From Bacillus massilioanorexius (GTDB taxonomy: Bacteria; Bacillota; Bacilli; Bacillales; DSM-1321), in NCBI RefSeq assembly GCF_902374955.1, contig NZ_CABKRX010000118.1, forward strand, positions 70,374 through 134,373: 64,000 bases of DNA. Direction: 5' to 3'. The notes beneath the pieces were generated by a model. That model searched no databases. It was given only the letters and a program-made list of their open reading frames with translations, and was not told the DNA's origin. This document shows positions 52,322-61,394 of the stretch, in pieces. The position numbers and the translations under genes are program-made. Numbering within the stretch: position 1 is the stretch's first letter; each line of letters opens with the position of its first letter.

Positions 52322-54324
52322 TGAGCACGGGAAAACGATTATTTATCTATGCATTAAATTTTAAAAAAATGATTATTCTCGCCTTGGTATTATTAACACT
52401 TTCAGTAGCAGCTGAATTGGCAGGGCCTTTTGTTGCTAAGAATATCATTGATCATCATATACTAGGTATTCAATCACATTGGTATGAAACGAAAAAAGGG
52501 AAAGATAGTGTTAAGTTTCAAGGAAATTGGTATAAAAGAGAGGATTATTTTTCTGCTAATGAAGAAAAAGGAGAAAAAGCTACAATCCTTCAAGATGGTG
52601 TAAGCTTTATTTTTACAAAGGAGCCTATATCACTAGATGCAAAAATAAAACTTGAAGGAAATAGATTGACAGCAGATGGGCAAACGTATAAGGTCACGAT
52701 TTTATCACCAAATGAAGTCATGAATTTTTATAAGCCAGAGATTCCAAGAATTATTCGTCTGATTACTCTATATTTTGGCTTATTAGTAGTTGCAGCATTT
52801 TTCTTATATTTTCAAAGTTATTTCTTACAAAAGTCGGCTAATCGTATTATTCAAAAAATGAGAAATGATATATTTTCTCATTTATCTACATTGCCTATTC
52901 GTTTTTTCGATAACTTGCCAGCTGGTAAGGTTGTAGCCAGAATTACAAACGATACAGAAGCGATAAAAGAATTGTATGTTCAGGTATTGGCTATGTTTTT
53001 CTCAAGTAGTATATATATTGTTGGTATTTATATTGCATTATTTATTTTAAATGTAAAGCTTGCACTGTTATGTATGATTTTAATTCCGATATTAGTTCTT
53101 TGGGTTATGATTTATCGTAAATTTGCTTCAAAGTATAACCAAGTAATTCGAGCACGTATCAGTGATATTAATGCAATGATTAATGAATCCATTCAAGGAA
53201 TGAATATTATTCAAGCCTTCAAACGAGAGAAAGACACGACGGAACAATTTGAAAAATTAAATGAGGAACACTTCACATATCAAAATAAAATGTTGAGACT
53301 AAACGCTTTTACTTCTCATAATCTTGTTAGTTTTCTTCAAAATATATTTTTGGTAGCTTTTATAGCGTATTTTGGGAATATTAGCCTGAGTGGTGAAGGA
53401 GTCTTATCTATTGGTTTATTATATGCTTTTATCGATTATTTGAATCGTTTATTTCAGCCAATCCAAAATATTGTTAACCAATTTGCAAATTTAGAGCAAG
53501 CTCTTGTAGCTGGGAATCGGATTTTTGAATTATTAGACGAAAAAGGAGAATCGGTTAGCACAAAGCATATTCCGAGATATAAAGGAAATGTCACTTTTCA
53601 AAATGTGTCTTTTGGCTACAAAGAAGGAGATTATGTATTAAAGGATATTAGCTTTTCAGCGAAGCAAGGAGAGACTTTTGCATTTGTTGGTCATACTGGT
53701 TCTGGAAAGAGTTCTATTATGAATTTACTTTTTCGTTATTATGATTGTCAAAAAGGAACGATAACTGTTGATGGTATAGATATAAAAACTATTCCACATC
53801 AAACATTGAGAGAGCATATGGGTATAGTGTTACAAGATCCTTATTTATTTACTGGAACAATTGCATCAAATGTAAATTTACAGGATGAAAGTATTACAAG
53901 GGAAATGGTAGAACAAGCGTTAACAGATGTGGGAGCGTTTAAAGTATTAAATCAAGTTGATGGAGGAATGGATGCACCAGTAGTTGAAAAAGGAAGTACA
54001 CTTTCTTCTGGACAAAGACAACTGATTTCATTTGCCAGAGCTCTTGCATTTAAACCAGCTGTATTAATTCTAGATGAAGCAACATCAAATATTGATACAG
54101 AAACAGAGTTTTTAATACAACAAGCATTAGAGATTTTGAAAAAAGGCAGAACAACCTTTATTATTGCTCACCGATTATCGACAATTAAAAATGCGGATTG
54201 CATTTTAGTATTAGATAAAGGTCGAATCGTAGAAAGAGGAACTCACGATGAACTTTTGACGTTAAAAGGGAGATACTTTAACATGTACCAGATGCAAATG
54301 GGGACAGCTAAAGCAATTGTGTAA
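52321..54324 (+). CDS. bmrD: Multidrug ABC exporter subunit BmrD (YheH)
   Basis: A 667-residue partner of BmrC, starting at GTG overlapping the bmrC stop by one base. It has a soluble extracellular insert of about 100 residues between the first two helices (SHWYETKKGKDSVKFQGNWY and beyond), a known BmrD feature. Its domain has Walker A GHTGSGKSS, a non-canonical signature LSSGQRQL and a canonical Walker B LILDEATSNID. Thus the heterodimer has one competent and one degenerate ATP site. Confidence 0.95.
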   Translation: MSTGKRLFIYALNFKKMIILALVLLTLSVAAELAGPFVAKNIIDHHILGIQSHWYETKKGKDSVKFQGNWYKREDYFSANEEKGEKATILQDGVSFIFTKEPISLDAKIKLEGNRLTADGQTYKVTILSPNEVMNFYKPEIPRIIRLITLYFGLLVVAAFFLYFQSYFLQKSANRIIQKMRNDIFSHLSTLPIRFFDNLPAGKVVARITNDTEAIKELYVQVLAMFFSSSIYIVGIYIALFILNVKLALLCMILIPILVLWVMIYRKFASKYNQVIRARISDINAMINESIQGMNIIQAFKREKDTTEQFEKLNEEHFTYQNKMLRLNAFTSHNLVSFLQNIFLVAFIAYFGNISLSGEGVLSIGLLYAFIDYLNRLFQPIQNIVNQFANLEQALVAGNRIFELLDEKGESVSTKHIPRYKGNVTFQNVSFGYKEGDYVLKDISFSAKQGETFAFVGHTGSGKSSIMNLLFRYYDCQKGTITVDGIDIKTIPHQTLREHMGIVLQDPYLFTGTIASNVNLQDESITREMVEQALTDVGAFKVLNQVDGGMDAPVVEKGSTLSSGQRQLISFARALAFKPAVLILDEATSNIDTETEFLIQQALEILKKGRTTFIIAHRLSTIKNADCILVLDKGRIVERGTHDELLTLKGRYFNMYQMQMGTAKAIV

Positions 54325-54466
54325 TTAGTAGTGCCTTCACCATTTGTGTTCATATAACGTTCACCGTTACGTCATGGAAAATTACTTTTTTATTCCAAAA
54401 ATGGAAGGTAACGTATGTTATTTTTACAATAAGAAAGATAACCATGATCATAGGGGGATGATTATT

Positions 54467-54565
54467 ATGGAAATGGAACTTTTTTCAGTTACGCTTGCGA
54501 TTGCTAGTGTCGTAACTCTTTTCTTCTTTGTTGGTTACACGTTGTTAACTAGACCAGAACAATAA
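54467..54565 (+). CDS. Small single-span membrane protein, KdpF-like tail
   Basis: A 32-residue protein (MEMELFSVTLAIASVVTLFF, then FVGYTLLTRPEQ) with AGGGGG nine bases before its ATG and a strong terminator 20 bp after the stop. The ending TLLTRPEQ recalls the LLRPEKF end of KdpF, but there is no kdpABC here, so this may be coincidence. Its place behind bmrD corresponds to small yheG/F/E genes in B. subtilis. Confidence 0.55.
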   Translation: MEMELFSVTLAIASVVTLFFFVGYTLLTRPEQ

Positions 54566-54584
54566 TATTAATGTGAATCAAATG

Positions 54585-54620
54585 AAAGCTCCATGCCTTT
54601 TTAAAAGGTATGGAGCTTTT
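54585..54620. terminator. Bidirectional terminator
   Basis: AAAGCTCCATGCCTTTT pairs with AAAAGGTATGGAGCTTTT around a short loop. It separates the small membrane gene from sspB. Confidence 0.9.
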
Positions 54621-54644
54621 CATTATTATTTAAGTATGAATTTG

Positions 54645-54857
54645 TTATTTAAATGAGCCACCTAATTGTTGCTCAGCCATTTGTACCAAGCGTTTTGTAA
54701 TTTCGCCACCAACTGAGCCGTTTGCACGTGAAGTTGCATCTGGTCCAAGAGTAACACCAAACTCTGTTGCAATTTCATATTTCATTTGATCAATCGCTGC
54801 CTGTGCTCCTTGGACTACAAGTGCATTTGATGAATTTCTTGATGTTTGGTTTTGCAT
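54645..54857 (-). CDS. sspB: Alpha/beta-type small acid-soluble spore protein
   Basis: A 70-residue SASP: NALVVQGAQAAIDQMKYEIA, the germination protease site TEFGVTLG, then GPDATSRANGSVGGEITKRL and a Gln-rich end. It coats DNA in dormant spores, protecting it from UV and heat, and is degraded by Gpr on germination. It shows that the organism forms endospores. Start ATG at 54857 with GCGAGGG six bases upstream. The neighbours correspond to the sspB region of B. subtilis, though other SASP paralogues are nearly identical. Confidence 0.95.
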   Translation of the reverse strand: MQNQTSRNSSNALVVQGAQAAIDQMKYEIATEFGVTLGPDATSRANGSVGGEITKRLVQMAEQQLGGSFK

Positions 54858-55177
54858 ACTAAACCCTCGCTTTTTTAGTTTTTGATTAATTTTTTGCTGA
54901 AGCTTCAATGTAGCACATATGTAAGCATTAAAGATTTCAGCATGGTAATTTTGGTTGGGTCATCTGGAGTTGCACCAGCTACTAGATAAACTTGTTTCAT
55001 CAATTGATTACCAAGTTATCGGCCCTTATATTTGGCTAAACCCAGTAAGTTGTTGCTTAAAAATAGTATGAGAGAATGTATAGAAAAATATGTTGGTAAT
55101 TAATGGATTGTATGTTTGCTTTTTAAATTTTAAAAAATAGTAGAAGGAAGAGATTTAATGTAAAGGATGGATTAAAC

Positions 55178-55420
55178 TTGTCTATTTGCCCTTTATGTAA
55201 TGGTTTGCAAACGATCTGCCAAAACTGTCAACGATGCTCAGCCGAATTAGAAGACAAAGGAAAAATAACAGATTATCTCGATACCTATAGTGCATATGAA
55301 GATATTGAAACATTAAAACAGGTGGATGGTAATGAACATTCCATTGAAAATAAAATTTGTGTGCACTATTTTTTATGTGAACAATGTGGATTTGAAGAAT
55401 ACGTAGAAATCTTGGAATAA
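55178..55420 (+). CDS. Small zinc-ribbon protein
   Basis: An 80-residue acidic protein with four Cys pairs: CPLCNG, CQNCQRC at the start and CEQC near the end (LCEQCGFEEYVEILE). This suggests one or two structural zinc sites. It starts at TTG with AAAGGATGG upstream. Probably a real Bacillus gene of unknown role; I do not recognise the family. Confidence 0.65.
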   Translation: MSICPLCNGLQTICQNCQRCSAELEDKGKITDYLDTYSAYEDIETLKQVDGNEHSIENKICVHYFLCEQCGFEEYVEILE

Positions 55421-55787
55421 CTTACAGGTGTTACTATTAAATGAGACGTTTAACCTCTCTCCATTATAATAAGTTACTTTGTGACAAATTATCTTTATTA
55501 GTCTTGGTTACTCTTAGGTGCTAAATAGAGAATATAATGAATGGCCATTGAGAGATTCCTATGACGAAATATAGGAATCATTATTCCCTATTTCAGCTGT
55601 AATAAATATCGATATAGGCTGTGTTCATATTCATTATTGTTAATAATTCATCTGTGCGCTTCGTACTTAGCGAGTGCCCAACCTGCTTGCTATGAGTTGT
55701 TTTATCTTGCTCGCTTCTCTAGCAGGAATACACAAGTTTCGATTTTTCAACAATCAACAGGAACATTCACAAAGCCAAGATAAAATA

Positions 55788-55828
55788 GAAGGCGTCCAAT
55801 TAAAGCTCAGCTTTTTTTGGACGCCTTC
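55788..55828 (-). terminator. Terminator of msmX
   Basis: GAAGGCGTCCAA (55788-55799) pairs exactly with TTGGACGCCTTC (55817-55828). The gap from 55421 to 55787 shows no gene. Confidence 0.88.
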
Positions 55829-55854
55829 GAAAATATGCTATGTTATTTCATTAA

Positions 55855-56952
55855 TTAGCGAATTCGTTTTTCTGTCTCTTTATCGAAGAATTGTGCTTTA
55901 TTCATATCTAAAGCTAAATCTAAGCTTTGTCCAGCAGAAACGATTGTACGAGAATCTACTCGTGCAACAAAGTCTTGGCCATCAATAGAAGAATAAAGCA
56001 TAAATTCAGCACCCATAAGCTCGGATACATCAATATGAGCTGTAATCTTCGTATCAGGTGAAGATTGAATAAATAATGGCTCATCATGGAAGTCTTCTGG
56101 ACGAATCCCAAGTATTAATTCTTTTCCAACGTATCCTTGATCACGTAGCATTTTCATTTTACCTTCAGGAACAGCTACTTTAGAAGTGTTAAATTGGAAG
56201 AAACCTTCTTTTAATGTACCATTTAAGAAGTTCATTGCTGGTGATCCGATGAAACCACCAACGAAAACATTTTCAGGATTTTCATATACTTCTTTCGGAG
56301 AACCGATTTGTTGAATGATTCCATCTTTCATAACTACAAGACGAGTTGCCATTGTCATTGCTTCCGTTTGGTCATGTGTTACATAAATTGTAGTTGTGTT
56401 TAGGCGTTTGTGAAGCTTTGCAATTTCAGAACGCATCGTTACACGTAGTTTAGCATCCAAGTTTGAAAGTGGCTCATCCATTAAGAATACTTTAGCATCA
56501 CGTACAATAGCTCGTCCTAAAGCAACACGTTGACGTTGTCCACCAGAAAGTGCCTTTGGCTTACGATCTAAGTAAGTTTCTAATCCTAGGATTTTTGCAG
56601 CTTCTTGTACACGTTTGTCAATTTCTGCTTTAGGCATTTTACGTAGTTTTAAACCAAATGCCATATTATCGTAGACTGACATATGTGGATATAAAGCATA
56701 GTTTTGGAAAACCATAGCGATGTCACGATCTTTAGGTGGAGTATCATTTACTCGCTTTCCATCAATATAAAAATCACCTTTTGAAATTTCCTCTAAACCA
56801 GCAATCATACGTAGTGTTGTTGATTTTCCGCATCCAGATGGACCAACAAAAACGATAAATTCTTTATCTTCAATATGCAAATTAAAATCTTCTACAGCAG
56901 TAACTTTATTATCATAAATTTTATAAATATGTTCTAAACGTAATTCAGCCAT
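55855..56952 (-). CDS. msmX: Multi-sugar ABC importer ATPase MsmX
   Basis: A 365-residue ATPase of the UgpC/MalK type: Walker A GPSGCGKST, signature LSGGQRQRVALGRA, Walker B VFLMDEPLSNLDA, switch VTHDQTEAMT, then an OB-fold regulatory domain (about 235-365). In B. subtilis, MsmX energises several sugar importers that lack their own ATPase (established). The start is the ATG at 56952 with GGAGG upstream; the open frame to 57036 is not coding. A perfect cre site lies about 50 bp upstream. It is adjacent to a yxkF-like gene, as in B. subtilis. Confidence 0.93.
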   Translation of the reverse strand: MAELRLEHIYKIYDNKVTAVEDFNLHIEDKEFIVFVGPSGCGKSTTLRMIAGLEEISKGDFYIDGKRVNDTPPKDRDIAMVFQNYALYPHMSVYDNMAFGLKLRKMPKAEIDKRVQEAAKILGLETYLDRKPKALSGGQRQRVALGRAIVRDAKVFLMDEPLSNLDAKLRVTMRSEIAKLHKRLNTTTIYVTHDQTEAMTMATRLVVMKDGIIQQIGSPKEVYENPENVFVGGFIGSPAMNFLNGTLKEGFFQFNTSKVAVPEGKMKMLRDQGYVGKELILGIRPEDFHDEPLFIQSSPDTKITAHIDVSELMGAEFMLYSSIDGQDFVARVDSRTIVSAGQSLDLALDMNKAQFFDKETEKRIR

Positions 56953-56994
56953 TTTTACGACCTCCATTAATTCCTTAAGAATGTTATAGGTGTA

Positions 56995-57010
56995 TTGTAA
57001 ACGGTAACAT
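56995..57010 (-). promoter_or_regulatory. cre site before msmX
   Basis: TTGTAAACGGTAACAT matches WTGNAANCGNWNNCWW at every position, so CcpA control of the sugar-importer ATPase is likely. Confidence 0.8.
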
Positions 57011-57028
57011 TTTTTTGTGAAACGTGTA

Positions 57029-57064
57029 CAGTGCACAAAAATGTAAGCGTGATTTTGTGCACTG
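57029..57064. repeat. Perfect inverted repeat upstream of msmX
   Basis: CAGTGCACAAAA (57029-57040) and TTTTGTGCACTG (57053-57064) form a perfect 12-bp dyad with a 12-base spacer, between yxkF and the msmX cre site. It may be an operator or a terminator; no T-run follows on the minus strand. Confidence 0.65.
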
Positions 57065-57166
57065 TTGTTTTTACAAGATGATTTAGTTTTGTTCCTAGCT
57101 TCAGCACCTAAGATTTTCGAAGGTCTTATTTAAGTACTTGATACTAATATGAAGTGTTCTTTTTTC

Positions 57167-58045
57167 TTATAATAATAAAATACAGATGTATACTAACATA
57201 GCGTCATGGAAATTTTTTATATCTAGGTCCGTTTTTTCAGTGAACTTATCAATTCGATATTGTAGACTATTACGATGAATAAATAATTGTTTGGCAGTTA
57301 AAGTAGCATTTCTATTTAAGGTTAAGTAGGTTTTTATTGTGTGAATCATTTCAGTATCATTTGCCGTATCACCTAGTATTTCGTAGATATACCAATCTTT
57401 CTCTGAAACAATACCATTTGAGAGCAAATGGGGAAACAATGTTCTAATGGAATGGACTCTATGATTAGGCAGTTGCTGTAATCCAATCGTAAAACACTTT
57501 TTTTCCATCATATTGTGAAATAGTAGTTCTTCATTTACTTCGTGAAAGCTTCCAGCAAACAAAAATAATTTCACGAAAAAATCACTTTCAAATGCACTGA
57601 TTATTTCTTTTAATTCTTCGAAGGGAACAATTTCATATGAATAATTCTCAATTATGTATCCGGAGTTCTGATTCTCCCAAATGAGTAGACTATCTTCTGA
57701 AAAAAAAGACAAGAAAGCTTCTTCTATATCTGAATGTGTGAAGGAAGAGCTTGATATGGAAAAATAAATAAGACGGATTTTACTCCAATTTGTAATAGGT
57801 AGTTGTTTACCTTGAGAGAAAAATTGATACCAATTTAATTGTTGCTCTGATTTATTAAAATTAAATGCCTGATCTGAGCTTTGGAAAAGCATGGTTAGTA
57901 AACGTTTTTCTTGCACTGTTAACTGCTTAATGGGAATACCAATCGAATTACCGTTTTCTGAAACCCAGAAATAGTCGTGAGCAGATTCGAGTGCTGTTTT
58001 TTCACTTACCGTATTAGGATAGTGACGTTTTAATTTATTGATCAA
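57167..58045 (-). CDS. yxkF: PucR/CdaR-type transcriptional regulator, YxkF-like
   Basis: A 292-residue protein whose C-terminus is the PucR-type helix-turn-helix: TIKTYLTLNRNATLTAKQLFIHRNSLQYRIDKFTEKTDLD. The N-terminal 230 residues lack a recognisable domain. It starts at TTG with GAAGGATG upstream. It lies directly upstream of msmX on the same strand, the same arrangement as yxkF-msmX in B. subtilis, so it may act on msmX or a linked sugar pathway. Target and effector are unknown. Confidence 0.82.
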   Translation of the reverse strand: MINKLKRHYPNTVSEKTALESAHDYFWVSENGNSIGIPIKQLTVQEKRLLTMLFQSSDQAFNFNKSEQQLNWYQFFSQGKQLPITNWSKIRLIYFSISSSSFTHSDIEEAFLSFFSEDSLLIWENQNSGYIIENYSYEIVPFEELKEIISAFESDFFVKLFLFAGSFHEVNEELLFHNMMEKKCFTIGLQQLPNHRVHSIRTLFPHLLSNGIVSEKDWYIYEILGDTANDTEMIHTIKTYLTLNRNATLTAKQLFIHRNSLQYRIDKFTEKTDLDIKNFHDAMLVYICILLL

Positions 58046-58229
58046 GATACATCATCCTTCTTCGTTAAATATCAATTCTGATGTTTGGATATAAACTAAT
58101 AAAGTTGTTTATTATTTTACACTAAATCTCCAAGTGTATCGTTCCTAATTTGCTATTTTCCTACAAATTAATATAATATGGAACGTATAAAAGAGTAAGA
58201 TCGTACTTTGATTAAAAGGGGCAGGACAT

Positions 58230-59363
58230 ATGAATAATGTAATCACTATTCTCTTTATGATTGTGATTGGTGCGGTAATTGGTGGTTTTACTAATTATTT
58301 GGCAATTAAAATGCTTTTTAGACCATATAATACGGTTTATGTATTTGGGAAAAAGTTGCCGTTCACACCAGGATTAATTCCAAAAAGAAGAAGTGAACTA
58401 GCTGAACAGATGGGGAAAATGGTTGTCGATCATTTACTTACTGCAGAAAGTATAAAACAAAAACTAATTACAAAGCAATTTCGCACGGAATTAATTCAAT
58501 GGTTACAAGAAAATATAAGAAAATTAAAGCAGTCGCATATGACCATTGGAGAGATTTTAAATAAATTAGGATTTCCAAAAGCACAAGAAAATGTTGAAGA
58601 GAAGATAACAGCTATTACAAAAGCTGAAATCAATAAGTGGATTGAAATTCATAAGATAAATACTTTAGGACAGATTGTACCCAATGAATTATTTAATGTG
58701 ATTGAAGAGAAGATTCCAGACTTTACAGAGTTTTTGTTAGGAAAAGGAAGAGATTATTTTAATAGTCCAGAAGGCAAAAAACAAATTGAAAGCATGATAG
58801 AGGACTTTTTTCGTGACAAAGGTATGCTCTGGAATATGCTACAAATGTTTATGAAAAACGAACGATTGGTTGATAAAATCTCTCCAGAAATACAACAATT
58901 TTTGAACAAAGAAAGCACGAAAGAATTAATTAATGAATTAATTCGTAATGAGCTGCATACATTGAAAGAGCGTACAGTTGAAGATGTGTATGAAAAATGG
59001 CGCATAGAAAGATTTATAGAACCATTGCAAAAAGAACTAATAAACATGTTACAATTAGAAAAGTACTTTTCAATGACAATTTCCCAGCTAGTTGAGCAAA
59101 ACGAGGAAATACTTGTCGATAAGATTTTACCTAAGGTGATGGATGAAATCTTTGAAAGACTCTTTATACATGTAGAAATGTTTATGGAACACCTTCGTTT
59201 AAAGGATATTATTCGGGATCAAGTTGATTCATTTCCAGTAGAACGACTAGAAGAAATGGTTCTTTCGATAATGAAAAGTGAGTTAAGTATGATTACTTTT
59301 TTAGGTGCATTATTAGGGGGATTAATTGGAGTAGTTCAAGGGCTTATTGCTATTGTACTGTAA
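58230..59363 (+). CDS. yheB: DUF445 membrane-associated protein YheB
   Basis: A 377-residue protein: an N-terminal helix (MIVIGAVIGGFTNYLAIKML with the GG-TN-LAI signature and FGKKLPFTPGLIPKRR loop), a long helical cytoplasmic part, and a C-terminal GALLGGLIGVVQGLIAIV helix. The family (DUF445) is widespread in spore-formers with unknown function. AAAAGGGG precedes the ATG. It is followed 58 bp later by yheA, as in B. subtilis. Confidence 0.9.
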   Translation: MNNVITILFMIVIGAVIGGFTNYLAIKMLFRPYNTVYVFGKKLPFTPGLIPKRRSELAEQMGKMVVDHLLTAESIKQKLITKQFRTELIQWLQENIRKLKQSHMTIGEILNKLGFPKAQENVEEKITAITKAEINKWIEIHKINTLGQIVPNELFNVIEEKIPDFTEFLLGKGRDYFNSPEGKKQIESMIEDFFRDKGMLWNMLQMFMKNERLVDKISPEIQQFLNKESTKELINELIRNELHTLKERTVEDVYEKWRIERFIEPLQKELINMLQLEKYFSMTISQLVEQNEEILVDKILPKVMDEIFERLFIHVEMFMEHLRLKDIIRDQVDSFPVERLEEMVLSIMKSELSMITFLGALLGGLIGVVQGLIAIVL

Positions 59364-59421
59364 AATGATTCATCTATTAATCAGAAAAAGTGAAAACATA
59401 AAGATTTAAGGAGTGTTACCA

Positions 59422-59775
59422 ATGAGTGTAAATGTCTATGATGTAGCTTACGAATTAGAAAAAGGTATTAAAGAAAGTAATGAATATATAGAATTGAAAA
59501 AACTTTATGAAGCGGTTAATAAAGATGAAGTTGCTAAGAAAATGTTCGATAATTTTAGAGAAATGCAAATGAAACTTCAACAGAAACAAATGATGGGTCA
59601 AGAAATTACCCAAGAAGAAGTCGATCATGCGCAAAAATTATTACAATTAGTTCAACAAAATGATACAATTTCAAAGCTAATCGCCGCTGAACAACGTATG
59701 AGCATGTTAGTGGCAGAATTAAATAAAATTATCATGAAGCCGTTAGAAGAACTTTACGGACCAATGATGCAATAA
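59422..59775 (+). CDS. yheA: YheA/YlbF/YmcA-family protein
   Basis: A 117-residue all-helical protein with the YlbF-type core: YDVAYELEKGIKESNEYIELKKLYEAV, DNFREMQMKLQQKQMMGQEI, then VAELNKIIMKPLEELYGPMM. Related YlbF and YmcA act on RNase Y; YheA itself is uncharacterised. The ATG at 59422 has AAGGAG nine bases upstream; the earlier in-frame start is rejected. Operon partner of yheB. Confidence 0.92.
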   Translation: MSVNVYDVAYELEKGIKESNEYIELKKLYEAVNKDEVAKKMFDNFREMQMKLQQKQMMGQEITQEEVDHAQKLLQLVQQNDTISKLIAAEQRMSMLVAELNKIIMKPLEELYGPMMQ

Positions 59776-59792
59776 AAAGAAGAGTAAACTGA

Positions 59793-59834
59793 AAAAATAG
59801 ATCGTCAACGACTTTGGTGACAGTCTATTTTTTT
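59793..59834 (+). terminator. Terminator after yheA
   Basis: AATAGA-TC-GTCA pairs with TGAC-AG-TCTATT (internal loop) followed by seven T. Confidence 0.78.
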
Positions 59835-60066
59835 GTTCTTTTTGGATATTTTGCTTCTTAATTTATAGGGGATATCGAGAATGGTTTTGTTGAGAAGGGG
59901 TCACATCATTGTATAGAGAATAGGAACAATAAGGGAAGGATGATAAAAAACTAGTACTTCACAAAGTGATCGTAAATAAATGGTGCCGGCTTGTCTAATG
60001 TTCTATCATGTCCTTGGCTTTCATATTAATAAGAAGTACTACAATTACTTGTAAGGGGAGATCATC

Positions 60067-60933
60067 ATGATTTATAAACTATTGGCGGTTAATATAGATG
60101 GAACGTTATTACAATCGAATGGCCGTTATAGCAAGGCAGTGAAAGAAGCTATTGAATATGTGGATTCGAAAGGCGTCACGGTTGTTCTTGTAACTTCCCG
60201 TAACTTTCAGGCATGCAAAAAAGTAGCGAAGTCTTTAAAAATCACTCCGATGATTGTAGCAGCTCAAGGGGCATTTGTTGGATTAAATATAACAAAGCCT
60301 TTATTTGTTAAAAAAATTTCAGAAGATACAACTTTAGATATAGTAAAAATTTTAGAGAATAGTAATTGCCAAATAAAATTAAATTATGAAGAACAGCAGG
60401 TTGCAAACAGAATTAATTTACCAGAAAATTTTTTAGGGAAAGCCGTTATGTATGTTAGTGAACAAACATTGTTTTCACAACACTATGTAGATCATATTAG
60501 TGATTATCTAAAAGATAATCCTTCTAATCCTTTAAGTATTGAAGTAGCTTTTTCAAATACTAAGCAGAAACAAGATATTGTGGAGATAATTAAAAGTATG
60601 TTTTCTGACATATCAATTGTTAAAAAAGAATCAGGAAGTATTCTAATTGTTTCAGAAGGCGTGAGTAAGTGGAATGGATTACAATACTTAGCCGAATATT
60701 TAGAAGTCAAAAGAAATGAAATGGTATCAATAGGTGATAGTACGGACGATCTCGAAATGATTGAGAATGTGGGAGTTGGTGTGGCGATGGGGAATGGAAA
60801 TGCAATTTTGAAGAACGCAGCTGATTGGATTACCCGAACGAATGATGATGATGGAGTAGCGTATATGGTGAAGGAACTATTTCGTAAGCAATATCAGATT
60901 AAGTTTTTAGAAAAAATGAAGCTTTTGAAATAG
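60067..60933 (+). CDS. yhaX: HAD-superfamily Cof-type protein YhaX with altered catalytic motif
   Basis: A 288-residue HAD protein with a C2-type cap (about 85-190). Motif II (VTSRN), motif III Lys and motif IV GDSTDDLEMI are present, but motif I reads VNIDGTLL: the nucleophile Asp is Asn9, while the second Asp (Asp11) remains. Phosphatase activity should therefore be lost or strongly reduced. The neighbours yheA upstream and hemZ downstream match yhaX of B. subtilis, where the gene is stress-linked. Start ATG with AGGGGAG upstream. Confidence 0.8.
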   Translation: MIYKLLAVNIDGTLLQSNGRYSKAVKEAIEYVDSKGVTVVLVTSRNFQACKKVAKSLKITPMIVAAQGAFVGLNITKPLFVKKISEDTTLDIVKILENSNCQIKLNYEEQQVANRINLPENFLGKAVMYVSEQTLFSQHYVDHISDYLKDNPSNPLSIEVAFSNTKQKQDIVEIIKSMFSDISIVKKESGSILIVSEGVSKWNGLQYLAEYLEVKRNEMVSIGDSTDDLEMIENVGVGVAMGNGNAILKNAADWITRTNDDDGVAYMVKELFRKQYQIKFLEKMKLLK

Positions 60934-60993
60934 TATACGGGGAGACATGATTCATTTTTCTTTGGTTACTAAAGTTCATGTAGCCATACTTGG

Positions 60994-61038
60994 AAAGACG
61001 AGAGAAGGGAGAAGCTACCCTCTTTTCGTCTTCTTTTT
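60994..61038 (+). terminator. Terminator after yhaX
   Basis: AAGACGAGAGAAGGG pairs with CCCTCTTTTCGTCTT with one mismatch and a T-run follows. Confidence 0.82.
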
Positions 61039-61191
61039 ATTACCTACGTATATCTCCTTTTTGAAATGGAACATATTAATGAATGAAAATTTCAATAGAT
61101 TTGTGATTCTCTTTTAGATACCGCTATACTAAATAGGATCGGTGGCGTTTTTTATTATAGACTAGAATGTATAAATTTGGACTTTGTTTAT

Positions 61192-61312
61192 TGTCTAGCT
61201 TAAGCGTCTTAGCCCCTCGAGGTCATAAGTCAATCTGTTCAGAAGGTAAAGAACACCATCTAGCCAGTTTGTCTTATGCTGGTCGGGACTGACCAAGGCG
61301 CTTGCGCTTTTC
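61192..61312. repeat. Dispersed intergenic repeat, family 2, copy 3
   Basis: TGTCTAGCTTAAGCGTCTTA at the left and ACCAAGGCGCTTGCGCTTTT at the right, with AGCCCCTCGAGGTCATAAG and GTCTTATGCTGGTCGGGACT between them. It fills most of the yhaX-hemZ gap. Confidence 0.72.
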
Positions 61313-61394
61313 TAATATATTGACCTTGTTATTTCGTTTATGTACACTATTAGCAGAAATCAATTGAAAAATATACGAATTAAAGGTGATTTGG

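Noticed and set aside
55674..55988. 104-codon plus-strand ORF
   Set aside because: It crosses the msmX terminator and runs antisense into msmX; low-complexity product.
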